Assembly (NCBI RefSeq): GCF_003945385.1
Contig: NZ_AP018920.1
Location: forward strand, 5,952,001-6,016,000
DNA from: Pseudonocardia autotrophica
GTDB taxonomy: Bacteria > Actinomycetota > Actinomycetes > Mycobacteriales > Pseudonocardiaceae
Reading direction: 5' to 3'
DNA: 64,000 bases
The notes beneath the pieces were generated by a model. The model worked only from the letters and a program-made list of their open reading frames with translations. It searched no databases and was not told the DNA's origin. This document shows, piece by piece, positions 63,765 to 64,000 of this stretch; within the stretch, counting starts at the first letter, position 1, and each line of letters begins with the position of its first letter. The translations under genes and the position numbers were made by a program.

Positions 63765-64000
63765 CTACTCCGAGGTCGCCTGCGCCGGGAGCTCGCCCCG
63801 CTCCCGCCGCCCGAGCACCGAGTTCTTCCGCGAGTACGCGAAGTAGATCACCACACCGATGATCATCCAGAGCACGAACCGCAGCCAGGTCTCCACCGAC
63901 AGGTTCAGCATCAGCCAGACGCAGGCGAGCACCGCCAGGATGGGCACCAGTGGCACCAGCGGCGTGCGGAAGCCGCGCGGCAGGTCCGGGCGGGTGCGGC
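63765..64000 (-). CDS. Amino acid permease (APC family), C-terminal part, cut by window end
   Basis: The C-terminal 77 residues of an amino acid/cationic amino acid transporter of the YfnA/CAT type. The frame is open to the window end and reads RPDLPRGFRTPLVPLVPIL, the loop usually before the last two helices; then VLACVWLMLNLS and FVLWMIIGVVIYFAYSRKNS, and a hydrophilic tail. The start lies beyond 64000. Confidence 0.88.
   Translation of the reverse strand, partial: RTRPDLPRGFRTPLVPLVPILAVLACVWLMLNLSVETWLRFVLWMIIGVVIYFAYSRKNSVLGRRERGELPAQATSE

Overview
The window is a 64 kb piece of a very GC-rich actinobacterial chromosome. The codon third positions are almost all G or C, GTG starts are frequent, and the gene set includes WhiB1, MtrAB-LpqB, the sigma-R/RsrA thiol-stress pair, an F420-type oxidoreductase and the fused Kgd 2-oxoglutarate dehydrogenase. 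The gene order from about 28 kb to 63 kb resembles the Mycobacterium tuberculosis Rv3219-Rv3248c order as I remember it: whiB1, pdtaS, rshA, sigH, SRAP gene, aroA, rsgA, WS/DGAT, Rv3235, secA1, hpf, comF, lpqB, mtrB, mtrA, tmk, sahH. The style of the sequence fits a Pseudonocardiales member, perhaps Pseudonocardia, but this is inference. I see no insertion sequence, prophage, CRISPR array, rRNA or tRNA gene.

Layout. 1-7 kb: a 5'-truncated katG, an alpha/beta hydrolase, a back-to-back pair (DUF5997 and a LysR-type effector domain with a basic tail), an acyl-CoA desaturase, an LLM-type F420 oxidoreductase and a TTG-started protein of unknown function. 7.3-11.5 kb: kgd and a 58-aa DUF6104-like protein. 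11.5-14.9 kb: a three-gene module of a small helical protein, a soluble FtsK/SpoIIIE-like ATPase and a coiled-coil protein. 15-19.3 kb: a compatible-solute ABC importer operon ending in a MOSC gene. 19.4-28 kb: a GGDEF-EAL protein, malic enzyme, a secreted serine protease, a histidine phosphatase, a GNAT, a small membrane protein and a lipid kinase. 28-32.4 kb: whiB1 with a CRP-type operator, pdtaS, the 24-aa ribosomal protein bL37, rsrA, sigR and ybaK. 32.5-35.5 kb: a methyltransferase and PAS-GGDEF-EAL pair. 35.5-40.2 kb: an alpha/beta hydrolase and SRAP operon divergent from aroA-rsgA-lipoprotein. 40.2-46.2 kb: a TetR and membrane protein pair, DUF6912, WS/DGAT, SpoU methyltransferase, DoxX, an FMN lactate-type dehydrogenase and an Rv0909-like small protein. 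46.3-49 kb: a small HAD protein and a MarR-controlled ABC exporter. 49-64 kb: Rv3235-like gene, secA, hpf, comF, lpqB, mtrB, mtrA, tmk, a NUDIX gene, ahcY with a probable SAH riboswitch, a GlmL-type ATPase and the C-terminus of an amino acid permease.

Regulation visible in the DNA is richer than the gene list. At least eleven genes have a TANNNT hexamer 6-8 nt before the start codon and no Shine-Dalgarno sequence, which predicts leaderless mRNAs; two or three more are weaker cases. sigR has an exact GGGAAT-N18-GTT autoregulatory promoter placed so that it could give a longer isoform. whiB1 has a symmetrical GTGA-N6-TCAC box. ahcY has a leader that folds like an SAH riboswitch, including its pseudoknot. 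Three intergenic tandem-repeat arrays sit next to predicted leaderless promoters. The FtsK-like three-gene module is the best candidate for an undescribed protein system.
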